The notes under the pieces: model-generated | Database searches by the model: none | Told to the model about the DNA's origin: nothing | What the model saw: only the letters and a program-made list of their open reading frames with translations | Made by a program: the position numbers and the translations under genes | Assembly (NCBI RefSeq): GCF_900539295.1 | Contig: NZ_UQBH01000030.1 | Location: 1 to 29,870 of the forward strand | Origin: an uncultured Megasphaera sp. | GTDB lineage: Bacteria; Bacillota; Negativicutes; Veillonellales; Megasphaeraceae | DNA length: 29,870 nucleotides | Reading direction: 5' to 3' | Shown here: piece by piece, positions 1 to 8,167 of the stretch | Position numbering within the stretch: the first letter of the stretch is position 1 | How the letters are laid out: the number at the start of each line of letters is the position of its first letter

Positions 1-52
1 GTCCATTCGCGGTGGATGATTTAGTTGGCACCCCAATATTTGACAAAGAGCC
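1..52. mobile_element. possible terminal inverted repeat of an ISL3-like insertion sequence (partial)
   Basis: Read on the minus strand, the DNA inward from position 52 begins GGCTCTTTGTCAAATATTGG. This resembles, from memory, the GGCTCTT-type ends of ISL3-family elements. It is followed outside by an AT-rich run (53-60), the kind of site where an 8-base target duplication would be expected. No transposase codons can be judged in 52 bases, and the body of the element would lie left of the window. The end is only 23 bases from the trpS stop codon, and no trpS terminator is visible between them. Family assignment is from recall of end sequences and is uncertain. Confidence 0.4.
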
Positions 53-75
53 TTTTTTTATGTCTATGGATGAAA

Positions 76-1065
76 TTATTTACGGAACAAGCCCATGGCC
101 TTGCAGGCCTTTTCATAGGTAAGGCTGGCTTTGGCGTGAGCCTTGGCAGCCCCCTTGTCAAGGATGTCGTCCAGTTCCGGTTCGCTGACCAACTGACGGT
201 AGCGCTGCTGAATCGGTTCCAACGTCGAAATGATGGCTTCGGCGACGTCCTTTTTAAAGGCGCCGTAACCCTTGCCGACGTAAGCGGCTTCGACCTGTTC
301 ATGGGTCTGGTCGGTCAGGGCCGAGAGAATTTCGATGAGGTTTGAAATGCCCGGTTTCTGTTCTTTGTCATAGTGGACGGAGTTTTCGCTGTCTGTCTGG
401 GCCCGCTTGATTTTCTTTTCAATGGCCTTCGGTTCGTCGAGGAGATAAATCGTCGCCGTTTCATTGTCGTCGGACTTACTCATCTTCTTCGTCGGTTCCT
501 GGAGGCTCATGACCCGCGTGCCGTCCTGGCCGAGGTAGATGTCAGGAATGGTAAAGATGTCTTCGCCGTAGAGGCGGTTGAAGCGCTGCGCCAGGTTACG
601 GGTAATTTCCAAATGCTGCTTCTGGTCGTCGCCGACGGGCACGAAATTGGTCTGATACAAGAGGATATCCGCAGCCATGAGGGGCGGATAGGTCAAGAGA
701 CCGGCCGGGATGGAGTCGCCCTGTTTGGCCGCCTTATCCTTGTACTGGGTCATTCGTTCCAATTCGCCGACGTAGGACGAGGTAATCATCATCCAGCCTA
801 GGAGGGCGTGTTCGGGAACTTCAGACTGGACGAAGAGTGTCGATTTGTCCGGATCGAGGCCCGATGCCAAGTAGATAGCCGCCAGTTCCCTCGTCCGCTG
901 ATGCAGGAGTTTCGGGTCCTGGGGAACCGTAATCGCATGCTGATTGACGACGCAGTAATAACATTCGTTGCCGTCCTGAATTTTAGAAAAGTTGCGCAGT
1001 GCGCCTAAGTAGTTGCCTAAGGTAAGATTGCCGCTGGGCTGAATACCGGAAAAAATAACTGCCAT
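76..1065 (-). CDS. trpS: tryptophan--tRNA ligase
   Basis: Charges tRNA-Trp with tryptophan using ATP in the cytoplasm; a class I aminoacyl-tRNA synthetase. The product is 329 residues, normal for bacterial TrpS. It opens with SGIQPSGNLTLGNYLGAL, where TLGN (residues 15-18) is the HIGH-type ATP-binding motif. KMSKS is at residues 194-198 and is followed by the usual acidic run. The chosen ATG is preceded by TCAGGAGGTACC, a strong Shine-Dalgarno site. A longer in-frame ATG at 1101 lies inside the T-box terminator and is rejected. Transcription comes from a promoter at about 1373-1401 through a Trp T-box leader. The identification is secure. No terminator is seen before the possible IS end at position 52. 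Confidence 0.97.
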   Translation of the reverse strand: MAVIFSGIQPSGNLTLGNYLGALRNFSKIQDGNECYYCVVNQHAITVPQDPKLLHQRTRELAAIYLASGLDPDKSTLFVQSEVPEHALLGWMMITSSYVGELERMTQYKDKAAKQGDSIPAGLLTYPPLMAADILLYQTNFVPVGDDQKQHLEITRNLAQRFNRLYGEDIFTIPDIYLGQDGTRVMSLQEPTKKMSKSDDNETATIYLLDEPKAIEKKIKRAQTDSENSVHYDKEQKPGISNLIEILSALTDQTHEQVEAAYVGKGYGAFKKDVAEAIISTLEPIQQRYRQLVSEPELDDILDKGAAKAHAKASLTYEKACKAMGLFRK

Positions 1066-1087
1066 AATGGTACCTCCTGATTCATAA

Positions 1088-1366
1088 AAAAAACCTTCCA
1101 TCCCCTATACATAGGGACGAAAGGAAAGTCAGCTCCGCGGTACCACCCTGGTTGGCCATATGGCCCGGCTCTTATGCACCTGTTGATGCATCTTTTCAAG
1201 GTAACGGTGAAAATTTCCGGCGGAACCTACTTCGCGTTCAGTCCGCATCTCCCGGGCCCATTCCCGATCATGGCCTCTTGCCGGACTTCCACTGCCACCG
1301 GCTCGCTGTCAAGGGTGTCATGACGGTACTTGCTCCCGCTCATCGACGTTATATATCCTATTTGAT
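1088..1366 (-). promoter_or_regulatory. T-box leader, tryptophan-specific, upstream of trpS
   Basis: The leader RNA binds uncharged tRNA-Trp and then switches from terminator to antiterminator, raising trpS expression. The conserved T-box AGGGTGGTACCGCGG occupies 1135-1149. Overlapping it downstream is a hairpin at about 1094-1124 (arms around CGTCCCTA and TAGGGGATGG) followed by a run of eight T. Upstream, Stem I elements are visible: ATGA and AGTA motifs, then an AGCGAGCCGG region. In the position where the specifier normally sits, just before GCCCGGGAG, the codon UGG can be read at 1258-1260. That matches the downstream gene. The exact fold was judged by eye. Confidence 0.93.
1094..1124 (-). 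terminator. T-box-controlled intrinsic terminator of the trpS leader
   Basis: On the minus strand the arms CCTTTCGTCCCTA and TAGGGGATGGAAGG form a long hairpin, followed by eight T (bases 1086-1093). It competes with the antiterminator formed by the T-box at 1135-1149. Confidence 0.88.
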
Positions 1367-1372
1367 GCATCT

Positions 1373-1401
1373 ATCTTATATCGAAGACAGGCCCTTGTCA
1401 A
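1373..1401 (-). promoter_or_regulatory. sigma-A-type promoter of the trpS T-box transcript
   Basis: On the minus strand TTGACA (1401-1396) and TAAGAT (1378-1373) are separated by 17 bases. The distance to the T-box Stem I is right for a leader start near 1366. Confidence 0.82.
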
Positions 1402-1408
1402 GTTTTTC

Positions 1409-1439
1409 TTGACTTAGAGTTGACTCCACAGTCTATAAT
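1409..1439 (+). promoter_or_regulatory. promoter candidate for the metallophosphoesterase gene
   Basis: A perfect TATAAT lies at 1434-1439. The best -35 is TTGACT at 1409-1414, giving a long 19-base spacer, so activity may be weak or need help. It lies back-to-back with the trpS promoter; the two -35 boxes are only 7 bases apart. Confidence 0.55.
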
Positions 1440-1494
1440 AACTACAATAATGAAAATAACTCTAATTACAACATATTTGAATAGGAGGAACTCT

Positions 1495-2814
1495 ATGAAA
1501 TGGAACCATAAAAAAATCATCATCCCCATCGTCGCCGTCCTGGCCATTGCAGCCGCAGCAGCCTACCTCTGGCTGCCGGGAACGAAGGCCGTCGCCAAAC
1601 GGGGCATTCGAGCTACGAAAGCAGCCGCAGCCCACTACTTGCCGACCGAATCAGTAGATGCCTCGAATATCCGCCAGGTCATTACGGCTGACAGCACGAC
1701 GTCTCGGACCTTTATGTGGCAGTCTGACTATGCAGAAGACAATCCCGTCGTCGAATACCGCAAGACCGGCGACGACGACACCATCATGGAACTCCCCGCT
1801 TCCAGCGACGCCTTCAGCGATGACGGCGTGACGACATATATCCACTCGGCAACGGTTACCGACCTTACGCCGGGTACCGCCTATGAATATCGCGTAGGCT
1901 ACGGCGACAAGCGCAGCGCTTGGACACCTTTCCGGACGGCTGAGGGCAGCAGTTTCAAAGCCCTCATCTTCCCCGATTCCCAGTCCAGCGACTACAGCGG
2001 CTGGGCCTCCCTGGCGCAAGCGGCTTGGCAGAACAATCAGGATGCCCAGTTCTTCGTCAATATGGGCGACCTCGTCGATAACGGCCAATCCCATTACCAG
2101 TGGAATGCCTGGTTCGACGCCGTCGGCCCGATGATCGCCCGCATCCCCGTTGTACCCATCATGGGCAACCACGAAACGTACAATACGGACTGGAAGATGC
2201 GCATGCCCGAAGCCTATACGCACCTCTTCTCCCTGCCCCGCATCGATATGGAAAAATATCAGAATCAGTTCTATTCCTTCGACTACGGAGACATCCACTT
2301 CGTCGTCCTCAACACCCAGGCCCAGGAACTGGCCGACTTCGAGCCGACCTTAAATGACGATGAAGTGGCCTGGTTTAAAGAAGACATGGCTAAGACGACG
2401 AAGAAATGGAAGGTCGTCCTGATGCACAAAGATCCCCTGCAGTACGGCTTCGCCAACCGGCCGGAACCGCGGGAAGAAGGATTCTCGTCGGAAGGCCGGT
2501 TGTGGATGCCCTTATTTGACCAGTACGGCGTCGATGCCGTCTTATCGGCCCATCTCCACACCTACCGCAACCGAGGCCATATCAAGAACTTCCAGCGCGA
2601 TGAAAGCGGCCCCTTGTACATCATCACCGGCGTCGCCGGCAACGTCCGCTACCCCAGCCTCTGGAAGCAGCACAGCCTCGATGAATACGTCGCCCCTCAG
2701 CCGGAAACGGACAACTACATGACATTAGAAGCGACAGCTGACAGCCTGACCTTCCGCAGCTACCTCCCCGACGGCCAGCTGTTAGAAGAACGGAGTATTT
2801 CTTCACACAAATAA
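1495..2814 (+). CDS. membrane-anchored metallophosphoesterase with fibronectin-III-like N-terminal domain (purple acid phosphatase-like)
   Basis: Predicted extracytoplasmic phosphoesterase of 439 residues. Residues 4-7 are basic and about 8-27 are a hydrophobic signal anchor or signal peptide. Residues about 55-147 resemble the FN3-like N-terminal domain of purple acid phosphatases (WQSDYAEDNP, LTPGTAYEYRVG). The catalytic calcineurin-like domain follows. Its metal ligands can be read as D161 (FPDSQS), D192 (GDLVDNG), N225/H226 (GNHE), H311 (LMHKDP) and H353/H355 (SAHLH). All core motifs are present, so it should be active; the substrate is unknown. The start is fixed by AGGAGG at 1483-1488; an earlier in-frame ATG at 1420 lies in the promoter. 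It is monocistronic and divergent from trpS. Confidence 0.88.
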   Translation: MKWNHKKIIIPIVAVLAIAAAAAYLWLPGTKAVAKRGIRATKAAAAHYLPTESVDASNIRQVITADSTTSRTFMWQSDYAEDNPVVEYRKTGDDDTIMELPASSDAFSDDGVTTYIHSATVTDLTPGTAYEYRVGYGDKRSAWTPFRTAEGSSFKALIFPDSQSSDYSGWASLAQAAWQNNQDAQFFVNMGDLVDNGQSHYQWNAWFDAVGPMIARIPVVPIMGNHETYNTDWKMRMPEAYTHLFSLPRIDMEKYQNQFYSFDYGDIHFVVLNTQAQELADFEPTLNDDEVAWFKEDMAKTTKKWKVVLMHKDPLQYGFANRPEPREEGFSSEGRLWMPLFDQYGVDAVLSAHLHTYRNRGHIKNFQRDESGPLYIITGVAGNVRYPSLWKQHSLDEYVAPQPETDNYMTLEATADSLTFRSYLPDGQLLEERSISSHK

Positions 2815-2822
2815 AAAAAGTG

Positions 2823-2831
2823 TGATATAAT
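2823..2831 (+). promoter_or_regulatory. extended -10 promoter for the DUF1858 gene
   Basis: TGATATAAT (2823-2831) fits the extended -10 form TGnTATAAT, which can work without a good -35 box. It starts just 8 bases after the metallophosphoesterase stop and leaves a leader of about 60 bases. That leader contains a short inverted repeat (CCGGA and TCCGG) before AAGGAGG at 2883-2889. Confidence 0.6.
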
Positions 2832-2898
2832 AGATTCAATCCGGACGTTCCTTCAAAACCATCCGGGTTGTATTTGACAAAGAAGGAGGAAATATACT

Positions 2899-3108
2899 AT
2901 GGCACAGATTACGAAAGATACGGGTATTGTTGAAGCCGTTCAAAAACACCCGCAGATCATTGAAATCTTCCAGCAGTACGGCCTTGGCTGCGTCGGCTGC
3001 ATGGCTGCTCACTTTGAAACGATCGGTCAAGGTGCCGGTGCTCACGGTATCGATGTCGATGCCCTCATTGCCGACCTCAACGACTGCATCGCCGAAAGCG
3101 ATAAATAA
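2899..3108 (+). CDS. DUF1858 domain small protein (disulfide/Fe-S related, function unknown)
   Basis: A 69-residue protein that is a DUF1858 domain and little else. It has the family signature GLGCVGCMAAHFET, with the CxxC pair at C31 and C34, after an amphipathic region with the usual IVEAVQKHPQIIEIFQQYG. DUF1858 proteins are small, redox-active or cluster-associated proteins often found in anaerobes; no biochemical role is firmly known to me. The ATG follows AAGGAGG by 9 bases. It has its own extended -10 promoter and a strong terminator, so it is a single-gene unit that may be highly expressed. Family assignment is firm from the motif; function is not assigned. Confidence 0.88.
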   Translation: MAQITKDTGIVEAVQKHPQIIEIFQQYGLGCVGCMAAHFETIGQGAGAHGIDVDALIADLNDCIAESDK

Positions 3109-3117
3109 GATGAAAAG

Positions 3118-3148
3118 CTGTCGCACTCTTTGGTGCGGCAGTTTTTTT
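3118..3148 (+). terminator. intrinsic terminator after the DUF1858 gene
   Basis: Arms CTGTCGCAC (3118-3126) and GTGCGGCAG (3133-3141) with a 6-base loop, followed by seven T. Confidence 0.92.
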
Positions 3149-3201
3149 ATACCCACTCCCCGTCCCTATGCCCCGAAACATTTCCCTTCAGAATACAACA
3201 C

Positions 3202-3267
3202 TTTCCTTTTGGGTAGTACCTTACTTTTAAGTGCATACTTTCCCTTTTTATCCGTTTATGGTATCAT
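3202..3267 (+). promoter_or_regulatory. promoter and candidate operator region of the flavin reductase gene
   Basis: TGGTATCAT at 3259-3267 is an extended -10. Just upstream lies repeated sequence: ACTTTCCTTTT, then GTACCTTACTTTTAAGTGCATAC around 3216-3238 (split here as GTACCTTACTTT and TAAGTGCATAC), then ACTTTCCCTTTT. The middle unit contains the symmetric core ACTT-TT-AAGT flanked by GTA and TAC. This resembles operators of HxlR-type redox regulators as I remember them, and flavin reductases are common HxlR targets. No regulator gene is adjacent, so the regulator assignment is inference. Confidence 0.45.
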
Positions 3268-3329
3268 TCTTCTTATCCTAGGAAAAACAAATTATCCATT
3301 ATGTCATTCATATAAAAGGAGATATTGCC

Positions 3330-3866
3330 ATGAAAGAAAAAATTGATGTTTTTGAAAAAGCACCGGAAATCCTCCGTAATTTACAAAAGGGTATCCTCTT
3401 GACGACGAAGGCCGGCGACCGGGTCAATACCATGACCATCGGCTGGGGCACACTAGGCATCGAATGGGCTAAACCGATTTTTACGGTCTACGTCCGCCAG
3501 AACCGCTTCACCCACGAACAGCTGACCAAGAACCCTGAATTTACGATCAACGTCCCTGTCGGCGCCTTCGACCGGTCCATCTTGGGAAAAGCCGGTACCC
3601 TCAGCGGCCACGACGGCGACAAGATTGAAAAATTAGGTCTGACCTTGGAAGATCCCGAAGTTGTCTCCGTCCCGGGCATCAAGGAACTGCCCCTGACCTT
3701 GGAATGCAAGGTCCTCTTCCAAAAAGACCAGGACCTCCCGGATTTGCCGAAAGATATTAACGACGAATTCTATCCCCAGGACGTCGACGGCAGCTTCCAC
3801 GGTGCCAACCGCGACAGCCACACGGCTTACTACGCCGAAATCGTCGCCGCCTACATCATTAAATAA
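3330..3866 (+). CDS. flavin reductase family protein (FMN-binding split barrel)
   Basis: A 178-residue cytoplasmic protein of the flavin reductase-like, FMN-binding split-barrel family. Such proteins bind FMN and pass electrons from NAD(P)H or act as flavoredoxins. The N-terminal half has the family pattern KGILLTTKAGDRVNTMTIGWG followed by KPIFTVYVRQNRFTHEQL, where flavin phosphate and ring contacts are made. FTINVP and the later LECKV strands complete the barrel. Length matches the family. The ATG follows AAAAGGAGA with good spacing. It is a single gene between two terminators, with a repeat-rich promoter suggesting redox control. The partner and physiological substrate cannot be told from sequence. 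Confidence 0.88.
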   Translation: MKEKIDVFEKAPEILRNLQKGILLTTKAGDRVNTMTIGWGTLGIEWAKPIFTVYVRQNRFTHEQLTKNPEFTINVPVGAFDRSILGKAGTLSGHDGDKIEKLGLTLEDPEVVSVPGIKELPLTLECKVLFQKDQDLPDLPKDINDEFYPQDVDGSFHGANRDSHTAYYAEIVAAYIIK

Positions 3867-3879
3867 AGTTTCCACGACA

Positions 3880-3925
3880 AAGCCCTCAAGGACCGGACTG
3901 AAATCCGATTCTTGAGGGCTTTTTT
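3880..3925 (+). terminator. intrinsic terminator after the flavin reductase gene
   Basis: Arms AAGCCCTCAAG (3880-3890) and CTTGAGGGCTT (3911-3921), with an inner CGGA/TCCG pair, then six T. On the opposite strand only three T follow, so it is mainly a plus-strand terminator, though it lies between convergent genes. Confidence 0.9.
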
Positions 3926-3943
3926 ATAGCCGGAAGGGCTTTT

Positions 3944-5146
3944 CTATGATCGTTTAGAGAAATCAGCAGCTGCCGTGAACAGGATGTCCGTCGACGAGTT
4001 GAGGGCCGTTTCCGTCGAGTCCTGAAGGACGCCGATGATGAAGCCGACGCCGACGACCTGCATGGCGATATCATTGGAGATGCCGAAGAGGCTGCAGGCC
4101 ATGGGAATGAGGAGCAGCGAACCGCCGGCAACGCCGGAAGCACCGCAGGCACCGATAGCCGACAAGACGCTGAGCAAGAGGGCCGTCGGAAAATCTACGG
4201 CAATGCCCAAGGTGTGAACAGCGGCCAAGGTCATAATCGAAATGGTAATGGCCGCACCGGACATGTTGATCGTCGCCCCCAGGGGAACGGTGACCGTATA
4301 CGTATCGGGGTCGATACCGAGTTCTTTGGCCAGGGCCATGTTGACCGGAATATTAGCCGCCGAGCTGCGCGTAAAGAAGGCCGTCACGCCGCTGGTCGAG
4401 ATACACTTCCAAACGAGCGGATAAGGATTTCTGCGGAGCTTGGCATAGACGATGATCGGATTGACGATAAAGGCGAAGATGAGCATCGTCCCTACGAGGA
4501 GAGCCAGAAGCTGGGCGTAGCCGACGATGGCTTCGATACCATTGGAGGAAATGGAATCGGCGACGAGGCCCATGATGCCCAGCGGAGCCAGGCGGATGAC
4601 CCACTGAACACAGGTCGTGACCGCATTGGCACAGTCGTCGAGAACGGCTTTCGTCGATTCAGAGACGCGGCGGATGGCGATGCCGAAGAGGACAGCCCAG
4701 CCGAGGATACCGATGTAGTTGCCGGTCATCAAGGCATGGACGGGATTATCGACGATATTCTTAAGGAGCGTCGTCAGGACTTCGGCAATGCCTTCAGGAG
4801 CTTTGTTGGTCGCAGCCGATACGTCGAGCTGAAGAGTCAGCGGGAAGGCGTAGCTGATCATGACAGCGAAAAAAGCAGCTAAAAAGGTACCGATGAGATA
4901 TAAGATGATGACGTCTTTAATTTTTGATTCATGATTTTCTTGTTTCCGGCTCAATGCCGAAGCGACTAATACGAAGACCAAAACCGGAGCAATACCTTTC
5001 AAGGCGCCGACGAAAATGACGCCCAACAGGGCCAACTCATGAGCAGCTGCGGGAAAACTCATGGCCACCGCAATGCCGATGATCAGGCCGACGATGATCT
5101 GCTTGATCAAGCTGATGCGATTTAGGGCACTCCATAAACTATGCAT
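3944..5146 (-). CDS. sstT: serine/threonine:sodium symporter
   Basis: Imports serine and threonine with sodium across the cytoplasmic membrane; DAACS (dicarboxylate/amino acid:cation symporter) family. It has 400 residues and about eight hydrophobic segments plus re-entrant loops. The match to SstT is strong at the C-terminal half: SSAANIPVNMALAKELGI, PLGATINMSGAAITI, CGASGVAGGSLLLIP and FGISNDIAMQVVGVGF, ending in ETALNSSTDILFTAAA. The ATG at 5146 is preceded by GGGAGG with 9-base spacing; a longer in-frame start at 5179 has no such site. It has its own extended -10 promoter and sits after the ileS terminator, so it is a separate transcription unit beside an isoleucine synthetase gene. Confidence 0.95.
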   Translation of the reverse strand: MHSLWSALNRISLIKQIIVGLIIGIAVAMSFPAAAHELALLGVIFVGALKGIAPVLVFVLVASALSRKQENHESKIKDVIILYLIGTFLAAFFAVMISYAFPLTLQLDVSAATNKAPEGIAEVLTTLLKNIVDNPVHALMTGNYIGILGWAVLFGIAIRRVSESTKAVLDDCANAVTTCVQWVIRLAPLGIMGLVADSISSNGIEAIVGYAQLLALLVGTMLIFAFIVNPIIVYAKLRRNPYPLVWKCISTSGVTAFFTRSSAANIPVNMALAKELGIDPDTYTVTVPLGATINMSGAAITISIMTLAAVHTLGIAVDFPTALLLSVLSAIGACGASGVAGGSLLLIPMACSLFGISNDIAMQVVGVGFIIGVLQDSTETALNSSTDILFTAAADFSKRS

Positions 5147-5193
5147 ACCAAAAACCTCCCATAGAACATATCGTTCCAAAAATACAAATGTGC

Positions 5194-5202
5194 ATTATAA
5201 CA
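5194..5202 (-). promoter_or_regulatory. extended -10 promoter of sstT
   Basis: On the minus strand the sequence TGTTATAAT (5202-5194) matches TGnTATAAT. No good -35 box is seen in the AT-rich DNA upstream. Confidence 0.6.
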
Positions 5203-5246
5203 GAACACTTCATTTATTATAAAATAAAATTCATAAAATTTCAACA

Positions 5247-5296
5247 TAAAAAATGGATAGCCTATGCTGTCATTGACAGGCATAAACTATCCATTT
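5247..5296 (-). terminator. intrinsic terminator after ileS
   Basis: On the minus strand AAATGGATAG (5296-5287) pairs with CTATCCATTT (5260-5251), with a further TTTATGCCTGTCA/TGACAGCATAGG stem inside, followed by a run of T. Confidence 0.88.
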
Positions 5297-5347
5297 CGGG
5301 GCAACCACGGGCTTCCTTACGGATAAGGAAATTTCAAGGTTGAAAAT

Positions 5348-8143
5348 TTATTCGCTTAATACGTGGGCGCAGCGAGCGCAGAGTGTCGGATGATTGGAAT
5401 CGGAACCGACAGTGTCGGTGTGCATCCAGCAGCGTTCGCATTTTTCGGCACTCGACGGTACGACGACGACCTTCATGTCGCTGTGGTCTTCACCGGCTGC
5501 GGCATCGGCCGGAGCTTCGCCTTTGACGAGTTTCGCTTCGCTGACGATAAGCAAGGTGGCCAGCTGATTCTGCCAGGTGCTGAGGAAGTCATAGTCTTCC
5601 CCATCGGCATAGATGGTGACAGCAGCATCGAGAGCATGGCCGATCTTGTGTTCCTGACGGGCGCCTTCGAGGATACGGGTCAGGTCGCGGCGATAGGACA
5701 AGAAGTGTTCCCAACGAGCGTCGAGGTCGGCATTCAAGTATTCTTTGTGGGCTTCCGGCCAATCCGTAAGGAGGACGCTTTCTTCCTTGCCGTCGACAGC
5801 CGGCATGTTCTGCCATACTTCTTCAGCCGTGAAGGACAGGACCGGAGCGACGATCTTGACCAACGTATCCAAGATGATGTACATGGCCGTCTGAGCGCTG
5901 CGGCGGATCGGAGCATCGGTCTTTTCCGTGTACAGGCGGTCTTTGATGACGTCGAGGTACATGGCGCTCAAATCGACGGTGCAGAAGTTGTGGATGGCAT
6001 GGTACATGACGTGGAACTGATAGTTTTCATAGGCATCGGTCACTTCTTCAAAGACCTGTTCCAAGCGCAGCAGCGCCCATTTATCGAGTTCCGTCATATC
6101 CTGGTAAGCAACGGCATCTTTCGACGGATCGAAGTCAGCCAAGTTGCCCAAGAGATAGCGGAAGGTATTGCGGATCTTGCGGTAGACGTCGGAGAGCTGT
6201 TTCAAAATCTTCGGCGACAAGCGGATATCCCCCTGGTAATCGGCAGACGATACCCACAGGCGAAGGACATCGGCACCGTATTTTTCGATGACTTCCTGCG
6301 GTGCTACGGTGTTGCCGACAGATTTACTCATCTTGCGGCCTTCACCATCGACAGTAAAGCCGTGGGTCAGAACCGATTTATACGGAGCATAGCCGTTGAC
6401 GGCAACGGAGGTCAAGAGCGAGCTGTTGAACCAGCCGCGATGCTGGTCCGAGCCTTCGAGGTACATTTCGCAGGGATAATCGAGGTCCGGATCGTGCTTG
6501 AGGACGCCCTGATGGGTGCTGCCGCTGTCGAACCAGACGTCCATGATATCGCTTTCCTTGCGGAAGTGAGTGCCGCCGCAGTGAGGGCATTTATAGTTTT
6601 CAGGCATCAATTCTTTGACGTCGTACATCCACCAGGCATCGGAGCCGTCTTTGGCAAACATGTCCTGGAGGTGAGAAATCGTTTCGTCGTTGATGATGTG
6701 TTCACCGCAGTCTTCGCAGTAGAAGATTGGAATAGGAACGCCCCAGACACGCTGACGGGAAATGCACCAGTCGCCGCGGTCATGGATCATGTTGTAGATG
6801 CGGTCGTGCCCCCAAGACGGAATCCATTTGACCGTATCGATGGCGTCGAGGGCTTTTTGACGGAAGCCGTCAACAGAAGCAAACCACTGTTCCGTAGCCC
6901 GATAGATAATCGGGTTCTTGCAGCGCCAGCAGTGCGGATACTGATGGCGGAAGGTGCTTTTTGCAAAGAGGGTGCCCTGTTCCGCCAATTTCTTGATGAC
7001 CGGTACGTTGGCATCGAAGACGAACTGGCCTTCAAAACCGGGAACCTTATCGGTATAGCGGCCGGAACCGTCGACAGTACCCAAAGGTTTGAGGCCCCAG
7101 GCTTCATATTTCATGCAGACATCAAAGTCATCCTGGCCGTGGTCAGGAGCCGTGTGAACGAGGCCTGTACCGGCTTCGAGGGTGACGTGATCGCCGAGAA
7201 TAACCGGGACCTTGCGGTCATAGAAGGGATGCATGAAGACCATGCCTTCGAGCTGTTTGCCCGTCATGACGTCGGGCAGGACTTCGTAGTCCGTAATCTT
7301 GCCGGCCTCCATGGTAACGTCGACCCGTTCTTTAGCCATCAAGAGATATTCATCGCCGACGCGAACCCAGACGTATTCCAGATTTTCGTTGGCACTGATG
7401 GCCAGGTTACAAGGAATGGTCCAAGGCGTCGTCGTCCAAATGAGGGCAAATACCTTGTCCGGATCGGCGTCTTTCGGCATATGGCAGCTGACGTCGACGG
7501 ATTTGAATTTAACGTAGATGGAGAAGGATTTATCATCGTTGTATTCGATTTCAGCTTCAGCCAGTGCCGTTTCGCAGTGCGGGCACCAGTAAACGGTCTT
7601 CAAGCCCTTGTAGATATAGCCCTTTTTGGCCATTTCGCCAAAGACGCCAATCTGAGCGACTTCGACGTGTTTGCGAAGGGTCAGATAGGGATTTTCCCAG
7701 TTGCCGAGAACGCCGAGGCGGATGAAGTCTTTCTTCTGTTCTTCTACGCGGGCTAAGGCGTAATCGCGGCATTTGGCCCGCAAGTCGAGGGGTGTCATTT
7801 CGTGGCGGTTGAGGCCCGTGTCCTTAATGACGGCGTGTTCGATAGGAAGGCCGTGGGTATCCCAGCCGGGAACGTATTTGGTATAGCAGCCCTGTTGGGT
7901 CTTATATTTGAGAATAATGTCCTTTAATACCTTATTTAATGCATGGCCGATATGAATCTTGCCATTGGCATAGGGAGGGCCGTCGTGCAGAATAAACTTG
8001 GGAGAGCCGTCCCGTTTCTGCAAGCGTTTTTCATAAATGTTGTGTTCCTGCCAAAATTTCAAGAAATCCGGTTCCCGTTTCGGCAAATTGCCGCGCATGG
8101 GGAATTCCGTCTGAGGCAGATGTAAAGTCTTACCGTAATCCAT
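5348..8143 (-). CDS. ileS: isoleucine--tRNA ligase
   Basis: Charges tRNA-Ile with isoleucine in the cytoplasm and edits misactivated valine. The product is 931 residues, typical for bacterial type IleS. HIGH is at residues 64-67 within DGPPYANGKIHIGHALNK. The connective editing domain includes WTTTPWTIPCNLAI. GRKMSKSVGN supplies the KMSKS loop. The C-terminal zinc finger is CERCW...CARC. The ATG at 8143 follows GAGGAGG; an in-frame extension to 8341 would run through the T-box and is rejected. The gene is controlled by an Ile T-box leader and ends at a strong terminator before sstT. Confidence 0.98.
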   Translation of the reverse strand: MDYGKTLHLPQTEFPMRGNLPKREPDFLKFWQEHNIYEKRLQKRDGSPKFILHDGPPYANGKIHIGHALNKVLKDIILKYKTQQGCYTKYVPGWDTHGLPIEHAVIKDTGLNRHEMTPLDLRAKCRDYALARVEEQKKDFIRLGVLGNWENPYLTLRKHVEVAQIGVFGEMAKKGYIYKGLKTVYWCPHCETALAEAEIEYNDDKSFSIYVKFKSVDVSCHMPKDADPDKVFALIWTTTPWTIPCNLAISANENLEYVWVRVGDEYLLMAKERVDVTMEAGKITDYEVLPDVMTGKQLEGMVFMHPFYDRKVPVILGDHVTLEAGTGLVHTAPDHGQDDFDVCMKYEAWGLKPLGTVDGSGRYTDKVPGFEGQFVFDANVPVIKKLAEQGTLFAKSTFRHQYPHCWRCKNPIIYRATEQWFASVDGFRQKALDAIDTVKWIPSWGHDRIYNMIHDRGDWCISRQRVWGVPIPIFYCEDCGEHIINDETISHLQDMFAKDGSDAWWMYDVKELMPENYKCPHCGGTHFRKESDIMDVWFDSGSTHQGVLKHDPDLDYPCEMYLEGSDQHRGWFNSSLLTSVAVNGYAPYKSVLTHGFTVDGEGRKMSKSVGNTVAPQEVIEKYGADVLRLWVSSADYQGDIRLSPKILKQLSDVYRKIRNTFRYLLGNLADFDPSKDAVAYQDMTELDKWALLRLEQVFEEVTDAYENYQFHVMYHAIHNFCTVDLSAMYLDVIKDRLYTEKTDAPIRRSAQTAMYIILDTLVKIVAPVLSFTAEEVWQNMPAVDGKEESVLLTDWPEAHKEYLNADLDARWEHFLSYRRDLTRILEGARQEHKIGHALDAAVTIYADGEDYDFLSTWQNQLATLLIVSEAKLVKGEAPADAAAGEDHSDMKVVVVPSSAEKCERCWMHTDTVGSDSNHPTLCARCAHVLSE

Positions 8144-8167
8144 GATGCTTCCTCCTCTGTCTGTGTG

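Noticed and set aside
1420..1494. Longer N-terminus for the metallophosphoesterase
   Set aside because: These codons overlap the promoter -10 box, and the clear Shine-Dalgarno site serves the ATG at 1495.
4214..4882. 222-codon open frame antisense to sstT
   Set aside because: Rich in Asp, Gly, Arg and His in the manner of a shadow frame, with no domain.
5363..7756. 797-codon open frame on the plus strand, antisense to ileS
   Set aside because: It has no ribosome binding site or recognisable domain and lies wholly inside ileS. Strong preference for C-ending codons in ileS removes stops in this antisense frame.
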